Shown: positions 1 to 8,660 of the stretch, piece by piece
Numbering within the stretch: position 1 is the first letter of the stretch
How the letters are laid out: every line of letters starts with the position of its first letter
Assembly (NCBI GenBank): GCA_964503335.1
Contig: CAZCZZ010000040.1
Location: 1 to 37,208 of the forward strand
Origin: CAZCZZ01 sp964503335
Lineage (GTDB): Bacteria > Verrucomicrobiota > Kiritimatiellia > CAIVKH01
DNA length: 37,208 nt
Reading direction: 5' to 3'
Notes under the pieces: model-generated
Told to the model about the DNA's origin: nothing
Databases searched by the model: none
The model's input: only the letters and a program-made list of their open reading frames with translations
Made by a program: the position numbers and the translations under genes

Positions 1-163
1 GCCCGTGTTCTGAGAGGTCGATGATGCTGAGGCGGCGGTGGCCGAGAGAGACGTGTTCATCGACATAATGCCCCGACTGATCAGGCCCGCGATGCACGAT
101 CTCGTTGGTCATAGCCCTGACCAACGACTCATCCCGCCATGTAAAGCCCGCTATGCCGCACAT
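1..163 (-). CDS. asnB: Asparagine synthetase (glutamine-hydrolysing), N-terminal fragment
   Basis: The first 54 codons of a gene that runs off the left edge. Reading the minus strand from ATG at 163, the protein opens with MCGIAGF, whose Cys2 is the catalytic nucleophile of class II glutamine amidotransferases. It continues with an HRGPDQSG block (residues 28-35) and LGHRRLSIIDLS (about 43-54), the hallmark start of the AsnB glutaminase domain. The full enzyme makes asparagine from aspartate, ATP and glutamine; relatives also occur in capsule and exopolysaccharide clusters. The synthetase domain lies outside the window, so a specialised AsnB-like role cannot be excluded. It is divergent from infA, with 125 bp between the two starts. 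No strong Shine-Dalgarno precedes the start, but the Cys2 requirement fixes it. Confidence 0.93.
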   Translation of the reverse strand, partial: MCGIAGFTWRDESLVRAMTNEIVHRGPDQSGHYVDEHVSLGHRRLSIIDLSEHG

Positions 164-288
164 AAGGTTCTTCGGGAGCGGAGATTGGGACGTGGATATC
201 GCGGGGTCAACCGTTTTGTCCCTGACATGTGCGAGCTTGCGTTTGGGGGCTTCTGCGGCTACATATTTCGGCTCTACGAAAGGGCATT

Positions 289-516
<228 letters not shown>

Positions 517-540
517 GTCGCTCGCCCAAGCGAATTCCTC

Positions 541-1563
541 CTACGCCGGTTCTTTCCACTCGTTCTCCAGCAGGTGCCCTACGAGTTCGCCGATGGGGCA
601 AGTGGCGACACATGCGTACGTGCGGGCTCCGCTGTAATATGCGTGGAGCCGGTCATCGATCACTGCGGCGCCGGTGGGGCGCATGGCGTTGGGCTGTAGG
701 CCGTTCTTTTCGTAGATGGTTGAGGGCTCGAGGATGGGGGCGCGGGTTCTTGCGAGGACGCGAAGAGGGTCCTTGAGATCGAGCAGCATGGCCCCGACGC
801 GGTGTACTCCGCTTGCATCCACCCCATAGTAAAGGAGGATCCAGCCGTCCGGAGTCTTCACGGGGGGAGCGCCGGCGGCGACGGTTTCGCCTTCCCATCT
901 GTAATGTGGCTGGGCCAGAAGGTGGTCCTCGGACCAGATCAGCAGGTCGTCAGAGAACGAGATCCAGATCCCGGGCTTCTTGCAGTTGTACTGAGGGCCG
1001 ATCCACGACGCCGGCCGGTGAAGCAGGACGAATTCGCCGTCAATTTTATCGGGGAATATCACGACGTCTGTGTCATCCACTCCGGCGTTGGTGATCGGAC
1101 CGAGCCGAATCCACGATTTGAAGTCCTTCGTGATCGCCAGTGCGCCACGCGACAGGTTGGAGCGCACGGCCAGGGGGGCATCGACCGCGAGTGCCGGCGT
1201 GAATTCGGTGAGTGACGACCCCTTCCAGTAATGTCCCGGCGGGAAGGGGCGCGCGGAATACGAAAGAACGAAGAGTTCCCCGAATTTCACGAGGCGTGGC
1301 GATTCCATCGTCCCGGCGTCGAAGCCGTCCTTGCTCGGGCCAAACACGGGCTGCTCGCTGACTTTCTGAAAGATGAGGCCGTCGGCGCTTTCGGCCAGCC
1401 CCAGCGTCGATCGGTGTTCCGCATCCGTGCCCGAGGCTTGGTAGAGCATGCGGACCTTGCTTCCGTCGTAATGGACAGCCGGATCGCTGACGCCGAGACT
1501 CTCCCACGGCGAGCGGGGTGTCGGGGCGAAGATCGGGTTTCGATCGTATCGGGTCAGTTGCAT
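541..1563 (-). CDS. GH130-family beta-mannoside phosphorylase/hydrolase-like protein
   Basis: A 340-residue protein without a signal peptide, with a repeated beta-blade pattern (NPIF near residue 9, SDPAV near 26, a tyrosine/tryptophan-rich WEGETVAAGAPP segment, YYGVD near the C-terminal third). This matches the five-bladed propeller of family GH130, whose members phosphorolyse or hydrolyse beta-1,2- or beta-1,4-mannosides, usually in the cytoplasm. The conserved E-D-P-R motif of characterised members appears here as E87-S88-P89-R90, so activity or specificity may differ. It follows the pseudouridine synthase gene by one base and is probably co-transcribed with it. No other sugar genes are nearby, so the substrate cannot be deduced. 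GH43/GH32-like propellers are a less likely alternative. Confidence 0.75.
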   Translation of the reverse strand: MQLTRYDRNPIFAPTPRSPWESLGVSDPAVHYDGSKVRMLYQASGTDAEHRSTLGLAESADGLIFQKVSEQPVFGPSKDGFDAGTMESPRLVKFGELFVLSYSARPFPPGHYWKGSSLTEFTPALAVDAPLAVRSNLSRGALAITKDFKSWIRLGPITNAGVDDTDVVIFPDKIDGEFVLLHRPASWIGPQYNCKKPGIWISFSDDLLIWSEDHLLAQPHYRWEGETVAAGAPPVKTPDGWILLYYGVDASGVHRVGAMLLDLKDPLRVLARTRAPILEPSTIYEKNGLQPNAMRPTGAAVIDDRLHAYYSGARTYACVATCPIGELVGHLLENEWKEPA

Positions 1564-1564
1564 T

Positions 1565-2455
1565 TCAAGCTCCGGGCGCTTTCACTTTCTTCTCCGCCGA
1601 CGGGGGACGAAGGCCGAACTGCTTGCAGGTGGACCTGAAATCCTCGGGCACGGGCGCGCTGACATCCACACGGACGCCGGTCACCGGGTGGGGGAAGGCG
1701 ACGCGGCTTGCATGCAGCATCTGGCGCGGGACGCGGCGCATGAGCGGATCGGAATCCAGGTTGCGGCTGTATTCCTTGTCGCCGAGCACCGGAAACCCTT
1801 CGTCGAGCAGATGGCGACGGATCTGGTGGGTGCGGCCCGTCTCGATATCGAGTTCAACGACGCTGGCCTTTGCGTTGCGCTGGAGGACCGTCGCGTGCGT
1901 GATCGCGGGCTGGCCGTCGATCGGTGTGCGGATGGTGCGGCGACCTGGGAATGAGCCGGCGACGATCGCGTGATACGTCTTTTCAACGGCCCGCTCGCGG
2001 AAGAGGGGGATCATGGCATCGCGGACCGATGCGTCCTTCGCGAGCAGGAGGCAGCCGGTCGTATCGCGGTCAAGGCGGTGGACCGCGTAAATGCGCGGGT
2101 TGCCCATCACGGTTCGGAGACGCGACTCCACGCTGTCGCCCTCGTTGCTGAGGATGCCTACGGGTTTGAACGCCACGATCAGGGCGTCGTCCTCGTAGAG
2201 AACGGAAATTCCGGCCGCGCCGGTTTTCTTCGCGGCCTTTTCCACGCCGAGGCCCTGCACCTCGATCTTGCTGCTGGCGACGACCTCGTGACGTGCCATC
2301 CAGATGCGCTGACCGTCGATAAAGACCACCCTGTCGTCGAGCAAGCGCTTCGCCCTCTTCTTCGAAATGGCCAGCCGGTCGGCGAGGACATCGATCAGGG
2401 CATTGCCGTGTTCGCGGCCCGAGACCGTGAAGATGCGTGGCTTTTCGGTGGTCAT
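1565..2455 (-). CDS. RluA-family 23S rRNA/tRNA pseudouridine synthase
   Basis: A 296-residue enzyme that isomerises uridine to pseudouridine in structured RNA. An N-terminal S4 RNA-binding domain (about residues 16-75, with KKRAKRLLDD and VFIDGQ) precedes the catalytic domain. The signature H126-R-L-D129-R-D-T-T-G134 carries the catalytic aspartate D129, and GRTHQIR (207-213) is the second family motif. Domain order and length fit the RluC/RluD group; which uridines are modified cannot be read from sequence. ATG 2455 is chosen because homologues begin close to the S4 domain. ATG 2482 would add nine residues and neither start has a well-spaced Shine-Dalgarno. First gene of a two-gene operon with the GH130 gene. 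Confidence 0.9.
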   Translation of the reverse strand: MTTEKPRIFTVSGREHGNALIDVLADRLAISKKRAKRLLDDRVVFIDGQRIWMARHEVVASSKIEVQGLGVEKAAKKTGAAGISVLYEDDALIVAFKPVGILSNEGDSVESRLRTVMGNPRIYAVHRLDRDTTGCLLLAKDASVRDAMIPLFRERAVEKTYHAIVAGSFPGRRTIRTPIDGQPAITHATVLQRNAKASVVELDIETGRTHQIRRHLLDEGFPVLGDKEYSRNLDSDPLMRRVPRQMLHASRVAFPHPVTGVRVDVSAPVPEDFRSTCKQFGLRPPSAEKKVKAPGA

Positions 2456-2533
2456 GCGCCTCGAATCATGCCTGTAACGCATGGCCTCATCAAGCTATGG
2501 CAGTGATGTTTATGCCGCGGGCGATAGATTGGC

Positions 2534-2561
2534 TTGTCATTGCCCGTTTTCACCCTATTCT
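2534..2561 (+). promoter_or_regulatory. Possible sigma-70 promoter for greA
   Basis: TTGTCA (2534-2539, five of six consensus bases) and TATTCT (2556-2561, four of six) are separated by 16 bp, in the divergent gap between the pseudouridine synthase gene and greA. Transcription would start near 2568 and give a leader of about 58 bases, containing a small GGCC-tgcg-GGCC hairpin at 2583-2594. This is a consensus match only. Confidence 0.35.
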
Positions 2562-2625
2562 TGCGCGTTTGGTTCACGGACGGCCTGCGGGCCATCATCG
2601 CCTTCTGGGAGAGCGTTATTTACTC

Positions 2626-4803
2626 ATGGAAACCGATACATCAACGTCGACTGGACTCCAAAACGAAGCGTGGTTCCTCGCCGAAATCGAGAAGCCCCAT
2701 GTCAACCTGCAGGACTTGATTGATTACCTCGAGAGCCTGCGTGCCTCGGGCAAACAGGACGAGGCCGAAGGCCGCGCCGAACTGCTCCAGGACATGCTGG
2801 CCGAGAAGAAGAAGGCGGACGACGCCTTGCGCATCCTCGAATTGCGGACGTCCTGGGTGACCGGCAAGAACGGTGTCGCCGCCCTCTGGGAGCAGGAAGC
2901 ACAAGACATCCTCGGCTCATCGTGGGAACAGAAAGCCCTGATTGAGCAGTCCAAGTCCGAGCGCATCATTTCCGCCCGCGAATCCGTGCGTCGCCTTCGC
3001 CTTCTCCGGTCGCTGAAGGATGGCAGCCTTTGCTACGACAAGACGTGGGGCATGGGCTCTGTGACCAAGGTCGATTTTTTCAACAAGAAGGTGGAGATCG
3101 ATTTTGAGCGCAAGCTCGGCCATAAGCTTTCCCTCTCATATGCCGCTGAGTCCATCCAGATCATCGACGAAAACCACATTCTCGTCTGGAAGCATCGCAA
3201 GCTGCTCGACCTGAGGAAGCTGGCCGATGAGAATCCCGCCGAGGTCGTTCGCCTCGCGATCCGCAGTTTTGGCTCCATCAGCACGGCGCAGCTTCAGTCG
3301 CTCATGCAAAACGGCATCATCACGGAAGCCGACTGGAAGAAGTTCTGGGACGGCGCTCGCAAAGCCCTCAAGTCCGATCCGCTCGTCCAGCTCCCCGCAA
3401 ATCGCGGCGAAGCGATTCGTTTCCTGGCCCACGCCACGGCGCGCGAAGACAACTGGTTTGCGGATCTGGCGCGTGAGCGCGATATCATCAAGGTCGTTGC
3501 GAAGCTCGAGGAGCTTGCCGACCGCAAGCAGAAGCCGCCGATCGGCGAGACCGAGCGACGGATCCTGATGGACCGCATCTCATTTGTCGTCAAGGGCGCC
3601 ACCATCAAGCAGCTCGGCCTCAAGGCCCGTACGCTCATGGTCACCAAGCAGCTGGCTCTCGATTCCCAATGCGAGTGGATGCCCGCCGAGCGCCAGGCGC
3701 TCCTGCGCGGGGATACGCTGGTCAGCACCATGCGGCAGCTCCTGGCCCGCCATGTGCAGCCCTTCCTTCGCTTCATCGGCGAAGGCGAAGAAGAGCGCAC
3801 GACGAACCTCGTCATCGCGATCCTGCCGCGGCTCGACCTCATTCCTTTCTCCGAATCCCTCGAATACATGCTGGCCAAGGGCCAGGCTGAAGCGGTCGCC
3901 GCGGTGTTCAAGAGCGCGCTCGACATGCGCAAGGCGAGCATCGAGCAGCTGAGCTGGCTTGCGCGCAATATCGATTACCTCAAGTCCTGGTCGCTCGGCA
4001 GTTCCGTGCCGTGGGCGAACATGATGGTCGATGGACTGGAAGAAGAGCTCAACGGCGAGAAGCTCAAGGCCCAGAACCAGCTCCGTGAACGATTCAACAA
4101 GCAGGATTGGCTTCGCCAGTTACTCGTCGATTTCGACGAACACCAGCGTCGTAAGTTCATCATGCGCATCAAGGAATCGGCAGGATGGTCTACCCTCGAC
4201 CGCCAGCCGGTGCTTGCCCACATCGTGAAGATGTACCCCGAGCTAGAAGCCGTATTGGCTGCCAAGAAGGAGAAGGCGGACGCCAATGCCTCGCGCATGT
4301 TGACCTCGATCCGCAGCTACAGCGAACGCCAGCGCCAGTTGCAGCATCTCATCGGCATCGAAATTCCGCAGATCGCGAAGGACATCGGCATCGCCCGCAG
4401 CTACGGCGACCTGCGCGAGAACTTCGAATTCAAGGCGGCGAAGGAAGCGCAGACGGTGGCGATGCGCAAGCGCGACGAGCTCGACGACATGCTGCGCCGC
4501 GTTACACCGTCCGATTTCAAGGGCTTCCCCGCGGACGTCGCGGGTATCGCGACCACGGTCAAGCTCCGCTATGCCGACGGACGCGAGGAGCAGTACCACA
4601 TCCTCGGCGAATGGGATGGGGATACCAACCTCGGCATCATTTCATGCAGCTCGCGCATGGCCATCGCGCTTGCCGGCAAGAAGGCGGGCGACTCCGTCGT
4701 CGTCCCGACCGAACAGGGTGAAGTGCAGTGCCTGCTGCTGAGCGTGGATGCGTTGCCTGACGATATTCGCGCCTGGGTTCGTGCCGACGGAATAGCGGTA
4801 TAG
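2626..4803 (+). CDS. greA: Transcription elongation factor GreA, long PVC-type form
   Basis: A 725-residue protein whose last 168 residues (about 558-725) are a complete GreA. The coiled-coil finger carries G594-D595-L-R-E598-N, the acidic tip that reaches through the RNA polymerase secondary channel and stimulates cleavage of backtracked RNA. The C-terminal FKBP-like domain (about 627-708) follows. Ordinary GreA has about 158 residues. The extra 550 residues are charged, mostly helical and repeat-like, and contain no motif I can name. Chlamydial and some verrucomicrobial GreA proteins have a comparable long N-terminal part, so this is a lineage trait rather than a cloning artefact. ATG 2626 is preferred; the frame stays open back to 2437 but overlaps the divergent gene there, and GGGAGAG lies about 12 bases upstream of 2626. 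Confidence 0.88.
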   Translation: METDTSTSTGLQNEAWFLAEIEKPHVNLQDLIDYLESLRASGKQDEAEGRAELLQDMLAEKKKADDALRILELRTSWVTGKNGVAALWEQEAQDILGSSWEQKALIEQSKSERIISARESVRRLRLLRSLKDGSLCYDKTWGMGSVTKVDFFNKKVEIDFERKLGHKLSLSYAAESIQIIDENHILVWKHRKLLDLRKLADENPAEVVRLAIRSFGSISTAQLQSLMQNGIITEADWKKFWDGARKALKSDPLVQLPANRGEAIRFLAHATAREDNWFADLARERDIIKVVAKLEELADRKQKPPIGETERRILMDRISFVVKGATIKQLGLKARTLMVTKQLALDSQCEWMPAERQALLRGDTLVSTMRQLLARHVQPFLRFIGEGEEERTTNLVIAILPRLDLIPFSESLEYMLAKGQAEAVAAVFKSALDMRKASIEQLSWLARNIDYLKSWSLGSSVPWANMMVDGLEEELNGEKLKAQNQLRERFNKQDWLRQLLVDFDEHQRRKFIMRIKESAGWSTLDRQPVLAHIVKMYPELEAVLAAKKEKADANASRMLTSIRSYSERQRQLQHLIGIEIPQIAKDIGIARSYGDLRENFEFKAAKEAQTVAMRKRDELDDMLRRVTPSDFKGFPADVAGIATTVKLRYADGREEQYHILGEWDGDTNLGIISCSSRMAIALAGKKAGDSVVVPTEQGEVQCLLLSVDALPDDIRAWVRADGIAV

Positions 4804-4832
4804 CCGTCGTTCATACAGCCCGACTGAACACC

Positions 4833-5327
4833 ATGCGTGACCTCCTGAAATCATTTCTGCGCAGGGACGCGCATCCCGTCATCCAGTTCATCAAATACGG
4901 GATGGCGGGGGGGCTTGCCACGGCGGTGGATATCCTCCTGACCTTCCTGCTGTCGTGGAAGTTCCTGCCGGCGCTGGCTTCGAACGATCCGCTCGTCGAA
5001 CTCTCCGGCATCATCATCACGCCTGTTGCCGAGTCGATGCGCGACAACAACTACTTCATCAACTGCGCTTTGTCGTTCATGGTGGCTAATCTTGTCGCCT
5101 ACGTCTCAAACGTCCTCTGGGTGTTCGAGCCCGGCAAGCACAGCCGCAAGAAGGAAATTGCCCTGTTCTACGCCGTCTCGGGCCTCAGCTTCCTGGTCGG
5201 AACCGTGATGGCAACGGGATTGATCAAGTACTGGGGCGTCCAGACATCCTATGCGAAGATCGTCAACATCTTCGCGTCCGTCATGATCAACTACGTCGGA
5301 CGGAAATGCTTTATCTTCAAGGGATAG
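4833..5327 (+). CDS. GtrA-family membrane protein (polyprenyl-linked sugar flippase type)
   Basis: A 164-residue inner-membrane protein with four predicted helices. It opens with the family pattern QFIKYGMAGGLATAVD (about residues 18-33) and ends NYVGRKCFIFKG, the typical GtrA terminus. GtrA proteins are thought to move undecaprenyl-phosphate-linked sugars across the inner membrane for O-antigen or cell-wall glycosylation. The middle of the protein has a longer loop than usual (about 45-70). The downstream membrane/TPR gene starts four bases after this stop, so the two are almost surely co-transcribed and may serve one glycosylation step. The sugar and acceptor are unknown. Confidence 0.85.
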   Translation: MRDLLKSFLRRDAHPVIQFIKYGMAGGLATAVDILLTFLLSWKFLPALASNDPLVELSGIIITPVAESMRDNNYFINCALSFMVANLVAYVSNVLWVFEPGKHSRKKEIALFYAVSGLSFLVGTVMATGLIKYWGVQTSYAKIVNIFASVMINYVGRKCFIFKG

Positions 5328-5331
5328 GTCC

Positions 5332-8205
5332 ATGGTCGAGCAAGTCCTTGTCCGGATGAGGGAACGGGCAGCGGGTCGCGCCGTGTGGGTGATTGCGCTG
5401 CTGCTCTTCAGTCTGACCTCCAGCCGTTATCCCTTTCCGCAGGACTCGGCACAGTTCCTGGTGACCCACCTGCAGCTCACACCGTTTCTTTCCATGACCA
5501 GTCCCGTCTGGGGCTGGTTCGTTCGAGCGCTGGATTATCTTCGCATGGGCTCGCCTGCGACGCTCCCGAATGCGCTGAGCGTTGCATGCGGCACGGTTTC
5601 CGTCTGGTTGCTCTACGACCTTGTGCGGCGGATGTCGTACCCGGATCGCTGGGTGAAAGGCACACCCTACGTCCACGCCATCGCCGGCTGCACTGCTTCT
5701 CTCTATTTTGCCGTGTCCTCTCCTTCGCTCCTGGTTCACAACCGCGCCCATCCCATGGCGCTGGGGGTGCTCATGCTCCTGGCGGCTTGCTGGTTCCTCC
5801 AGCGCTTCGTGGAGTCGCGGCAGATCCGGCACGCGCTCGCCTCCGCCGCTCTGTGCTCGGTTGGCGGCCTCGAACTGGGCACCGTTGCGCTGTTTGCGCC
5901 GTTCCTCATCCTCTACGGGTTCGCAGTGGCCTACGGTCGCCGTCAGGTTCGGGCCGGATTTGTCATCGCGGTGCTGATCGTACTGCTGCTGGGTCCGGGT
6001 CTTCTGCTCCTGGCTGCGTGGCAATATCAAGACACGCAAGTTGCCGCCTGGCGTGAGTTCGAGGACTACGGCCAGGTGCTCTACTACTTCTTTATCGAAG
6101 CCCTGAACGGCTTGCGGGGCGGGATGGTGAAGCAGGGGTGGCTGATCATCGCCTTGACGACCTTCGTGCCGTGGCTCGCATGCTATGTCATGAGCCGCCA
6201 GAAGAGCCACGGAGAAGCGCCGATCGGAACTGTATTCCTGAATCTCATCCTGACGGGCATAGCCGGGGTCGTGCTCTTCGATGGTCCGCTCTCCCCGTTC
6301 CGCCTGGCGGGGGCAGGCGCTGCGCTCCTTGTGACGCCCCATCTGTTTGCGGCTGCCACGTTCGGCTACCTGGCCGGCTTCTGGATCTGTTACATCCAGC
6401 AGCGCATCTTCCGTCGCCGCCATCACGACTCCCCATGGCCGTCCCGGATCGTTGTCGCGGCGGCATGCATCGCCATCACAACCGCCGGGGTGTTGCATGT
6501 ACGATCGTTTAATGGCCGTCATGTCGCGGACTTTCATCGCGTAGCGCGCGAGATACTCGGAAGCCTGGAAGGACGGATGCTCCTCGTGACCGACGGGCTG
6601 CTCGACTCCGCCCTCCAGATTGAGGCTCATGGGGCCCGGTTGAACTTCAAGCCCGTGAACCTGAAGCTCGCCGACTCCCCGGTGTATCGGAAATACGTCG
6701 CCACGCTGACCGATGACCCGGCGCTGCAGAACATGGCGCGCGTGGGCGTCGTGCCCATGCTCCTTGAGTGGCTTCGCAGCAAGGATGACCTGCCGTCGAA
6801 ACTCGCGTTCCAGATGACGCCGGACTACTGGCTCGCGTCGGGTCACGCGATCCGGCCGTATCAGTCGCTCTATCTGGGCGCGCCGGACTTCAAAGGGCTC
6901 GACTACGAGAACCTGCTGGCGAGCCATGTCCGGTTCTGGGAAGCGATCGGTTCACCCTTGGGCCGGCTTACGGCGGGCACGTCCCCCGTACGGGACCATT
7001 CGCGCATCATCGCAGCCCATCTTTCGAGTGTGGCCAATGACCTCGGGGTCCTGTTCGAGAATGGCGGACGGCCCGATCTCGCCGTGACGGCCTATGGCCA
7101 TGCGCTGGACCTCACGTCGGAGAATCTCAGCGCCCTTGTCAATCTCGCCACGGTGCTGCAGCAACTGGGTCGCACAGCGGAGGAACGCGCGGTGCGCGTC
7201 GCGCTGCAGACGAGGAAGGATGCCACCAAGGGACAGATCCCCTTGAAGGCGCTCGTTGAAGTCTTCGGACACATACGAAGCCCCGCATCGTTGGTAGCCA
7301 TCAAGGACGTGCTGGCTGGAGGCACCGGAGGCCAGGATATGGATCCCGCCCTTGGCACAATCATCGCCGCGATCGGCAAACGGGACTATGCCTCTGCCCG
7401 TGACGATCTGGAGAAGTTGCTCAAGGATAACCCGGCCACGGAGCAGGGGTGGATTCTCCTCGCAATGGTCGCGTACCACCTCGAAGACGAGGATCTCTTT
7501 AAACGCTGCACCACACAGATGTCCGTCATGGAGAAAGAATGGCCCGAGGTGGTGCTGCTCCAGGGCCAGATCGCGCTGAAGAAGGGCGACGTGGATGAAG
7601 CGCGGTCTCTTCTGGAACGCGCCGCGGTCATCTGGCCGAACAACATCGGCGTCCATGAAGCGCTCGTGAAGCTCGACCTCGCCGCGAAGGATTACAAGCG
7701 GGTGGAGGTGCGCCTTCGCTCCCTGTTGTCCCTTGATCGTGGCAACGTCGTCGGCAATTTTGCGATGGGGCTGATTCTCTACAAGGAGGAGAAACTCGAG
7801 TTGGCTGCCGAGTCGTACCGGAAGGCTCTCGAACGGCAGCGGTTTGTGCCGGCAATCAACAACCTCGCCTGGATTCTTGCGAAGCTGGACGATACCGAAA
7901 AGGCGCTGGAGCTGGCCGGCGAGGCCATCGTGCTCGATCCCGAATCGTCATCCACGTGGGACACGCTGGGCATCGTCCATATCGCGATGCGTCAGTACGA
8001 CGAGGCCGAGAAGGCGCTGCAGAAGGCGAGGCAGCTTGCGCCTGATTCGCTTGACCCGAAGGTTCACCTCGTGCTCCTGGAGATCAAGCGCGGTAATCAC
8101 GGGGCGGCTCACGACATGGCCCGGACCCTCCGTTCCGATCCTGAGAATCGACTCGACCCGGAACAGGACGAGATGCTGTCCAAGGCTCTGCGTGGCGAAT
8201 ATTAG
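5332..8205 (+). CDS. Large membrane protein with GT-C/DUF2723-like N-terminus and TPR tail
   Basis: A 957-residue protein. The first 400 residues hold about nine to ten hydrophobic helices. Near the start, a short segment with FPQDSAQFL (about residues 35-43) followed by a helix pair recalls the first periplasmic loop of DUF2723/GT-C glycosyltransferases, where an acidic residue sits just after helix 1. A soluble middle part (about 400-550) leads into a chain of tetratricopeptide repeats (about 570-940), with clear units around NNLAWIL, STWDTLGIVHIAM and ALQKARQLAPDS. The likely role is a membrane glycosyltransferase or assembly scaffold whose TPR domain binds partners, consistent with the GtrA gene four bases upstream. 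The glycosyltransferase assignment rests on topology and faint similarity only; the TPR assignment is firm. Confidence 0.7.
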   Translation: MVEQVLVRMRERAAGRAVWVIALLLFSLTSSRYPFPQDSAQFLVTHLQLTPFLSMTSPVWGWFVRALDYLRMGSPATLPNALSVACGTVSVWLLYDLVRRMSYPDRWVKGTPYVHAIAGCTASLYFAVSSPSLLVHNRAHPMALGVLMLLAACWFLQRFVESRQIRHALASAALCSVGGLELGTVALFAPFLILYGFAVAYGRRQVRAGFVIAVLIVLLLGPGLLLLAAWQYQDTQVAAWREFEDYGQVLYYFFIEALNGLRGGMVKQGWLIIALTTFVPWLACYVMSRQKSHGEAPIGTVFLNLILTGIAGVVLFDGPLSPFRLAGAGAALLVTPHLFAAATFGYLAGFWICYIQQRIFRRRHHDSPWPSRIVVAAACIAITTAGVLHVRSFNGRHVADFHRVAREILGSLEGRMLLVTDGLLDSALQIEAHGARLNFKPVNLKLADSPVYRKYVATLTDDPALQNMARVGVVPMLLEWLRSKDDLPSKLAFQMTPDYWLASGHAIRPYQSLYLGAPDFKGLDYENLLASHVRFWEAIGSPLGRLTAGTSPVRDHSRIIAAHLSSVANDLGVLFENGGRPDLAVTAYGHALDLTSENLSALVNLATVLQQLGRTAEERAVRVALQTRKDATKGQIPLKALVEVFGHIRSPASLVAIKDVLAGGTGGQDMDPALGTIIAAIGKRDYASARDDLEKLLKDNPATEQGWILLAMVAYHLEDEDLFKRCTTQMSVMEKEWPEVVLLQGQIALKKGDVDEARSLLERAAVIWPNNIGVHEALVKLDLAAKDYKRVEVRLRSLLSLDRGNVVGNFAMGLILYKEEKLELAAESYRKALERQRFVPAINNLAWILAKLDDTEKALELAGEAIVLDPESSSTWDTLGIVHIAMRQYDEAEKALQKARQLAPDSLDPKVHLVLLEIKRGNHGAAHDMARTLRSDPENRLDPEQDEMLSKALRGEY

Positions 8206-8255
8206 TCCGACGGGCACGCAGCGGCGCGGCCTTCCTGACGGGGGCGCCGTCGGAC
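8205..8255. terminator. Inverted repeat between convergent genes
   Basis: GTCCGACGG (8205-8213) and its exact reverse complement CCGTCGGAC (8247-8255) frame a GC-rich 33-base loop. The element starts at the last base of the upstream stop codon and ends just before the convergent thioesterase stop. It could act as a bidirectional terminator, but neither side has a T-tract. Confidence 0.45.
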
Positions 8256-8260
8256 GACGC

Positions 8261-8659
8261 CTACATGGCGCGCTTGATGGCGGCGGCCAGCTTTGGCGGT
8301 AGCCTGGACTTCTTGCCTGTGCGACGGTTCACACACACGTGGACGGTCTGAACCAGCGCGGCAACCTTTCCGCCGTTGAGAACCCTGAAGTGGATGCTGA
8401 ACGACGATTGACCCAACTGGTCCGGCGTCGCTTCGATTTCCACCCCGTCTCCCAGCCGCAGTGGAATCGCATAGTCCGCTTCCGCATGCACGATGGGCAG
8501 CGCAATCCTGCCTTGTTTCAACACGCCGGCGATGGAGAAGCCGATCGATTCCATAAAGGCCTCGTAAGCCTCGTGGGCCATCGGGAATAGAGCGCCGAAG
8601 TAGAGAACACCTGCGGCATCCGTGTCGTGCAGCCTGATCGTCCTGGGGTGTGTGATCAT
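8261..8659 (-). CDS. Hotdog-fold acyl-CoA thioesterase (4-hydroxybenzoyl-CoA / DHNA-CoA type)
   Basis: A 132-residue single hotdog domain. The N-terminal signature D12-T-D14-A-A-G-V-L-Y-F is that of the 4HBT thioesterases, in which the aspartate of this loop is catalytic. The helix HEAYEAFMESIG follows. Members hydrolyse 4-hydroxybenzoyl-CoA, 1,4-dihydroxy-2-naphthoyl-CoA or assorted acyl-CoAs in the cytoplasm; the exact substrate cannot be told. ATG 8659 is chosen because it lies one base after the stop of the preceding GYF_2 gene and because the family begins a few residues before the DTD motif. An in-frame start at 8680 would add seven atypical residues. Last gene of the mrp-GYF_2-thioesterase run. 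Confidence 0.85.
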   Translation of the reverse strand: MITHPRTIRLHDTDAAGVLYFGALFPMAHEAYEAFMESIGFSIAGVLKQGRIALPIVHAEADYAIPLRLGDGVEIEATPDQLGQSSFSIHFRVLNGGKVAALVQTVHVCVNRRTGKKSRLPPKLAAAIKRAM

Positions 8660-8660
8660 A

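Noticed and set aside
5317..6927. Minus-strand frame of 536 codons opposite the membrane/TPR gene
   Set aside because: Antisense shadow of a clear membrane protein, with no hydrophobic or domain pattern of its own.
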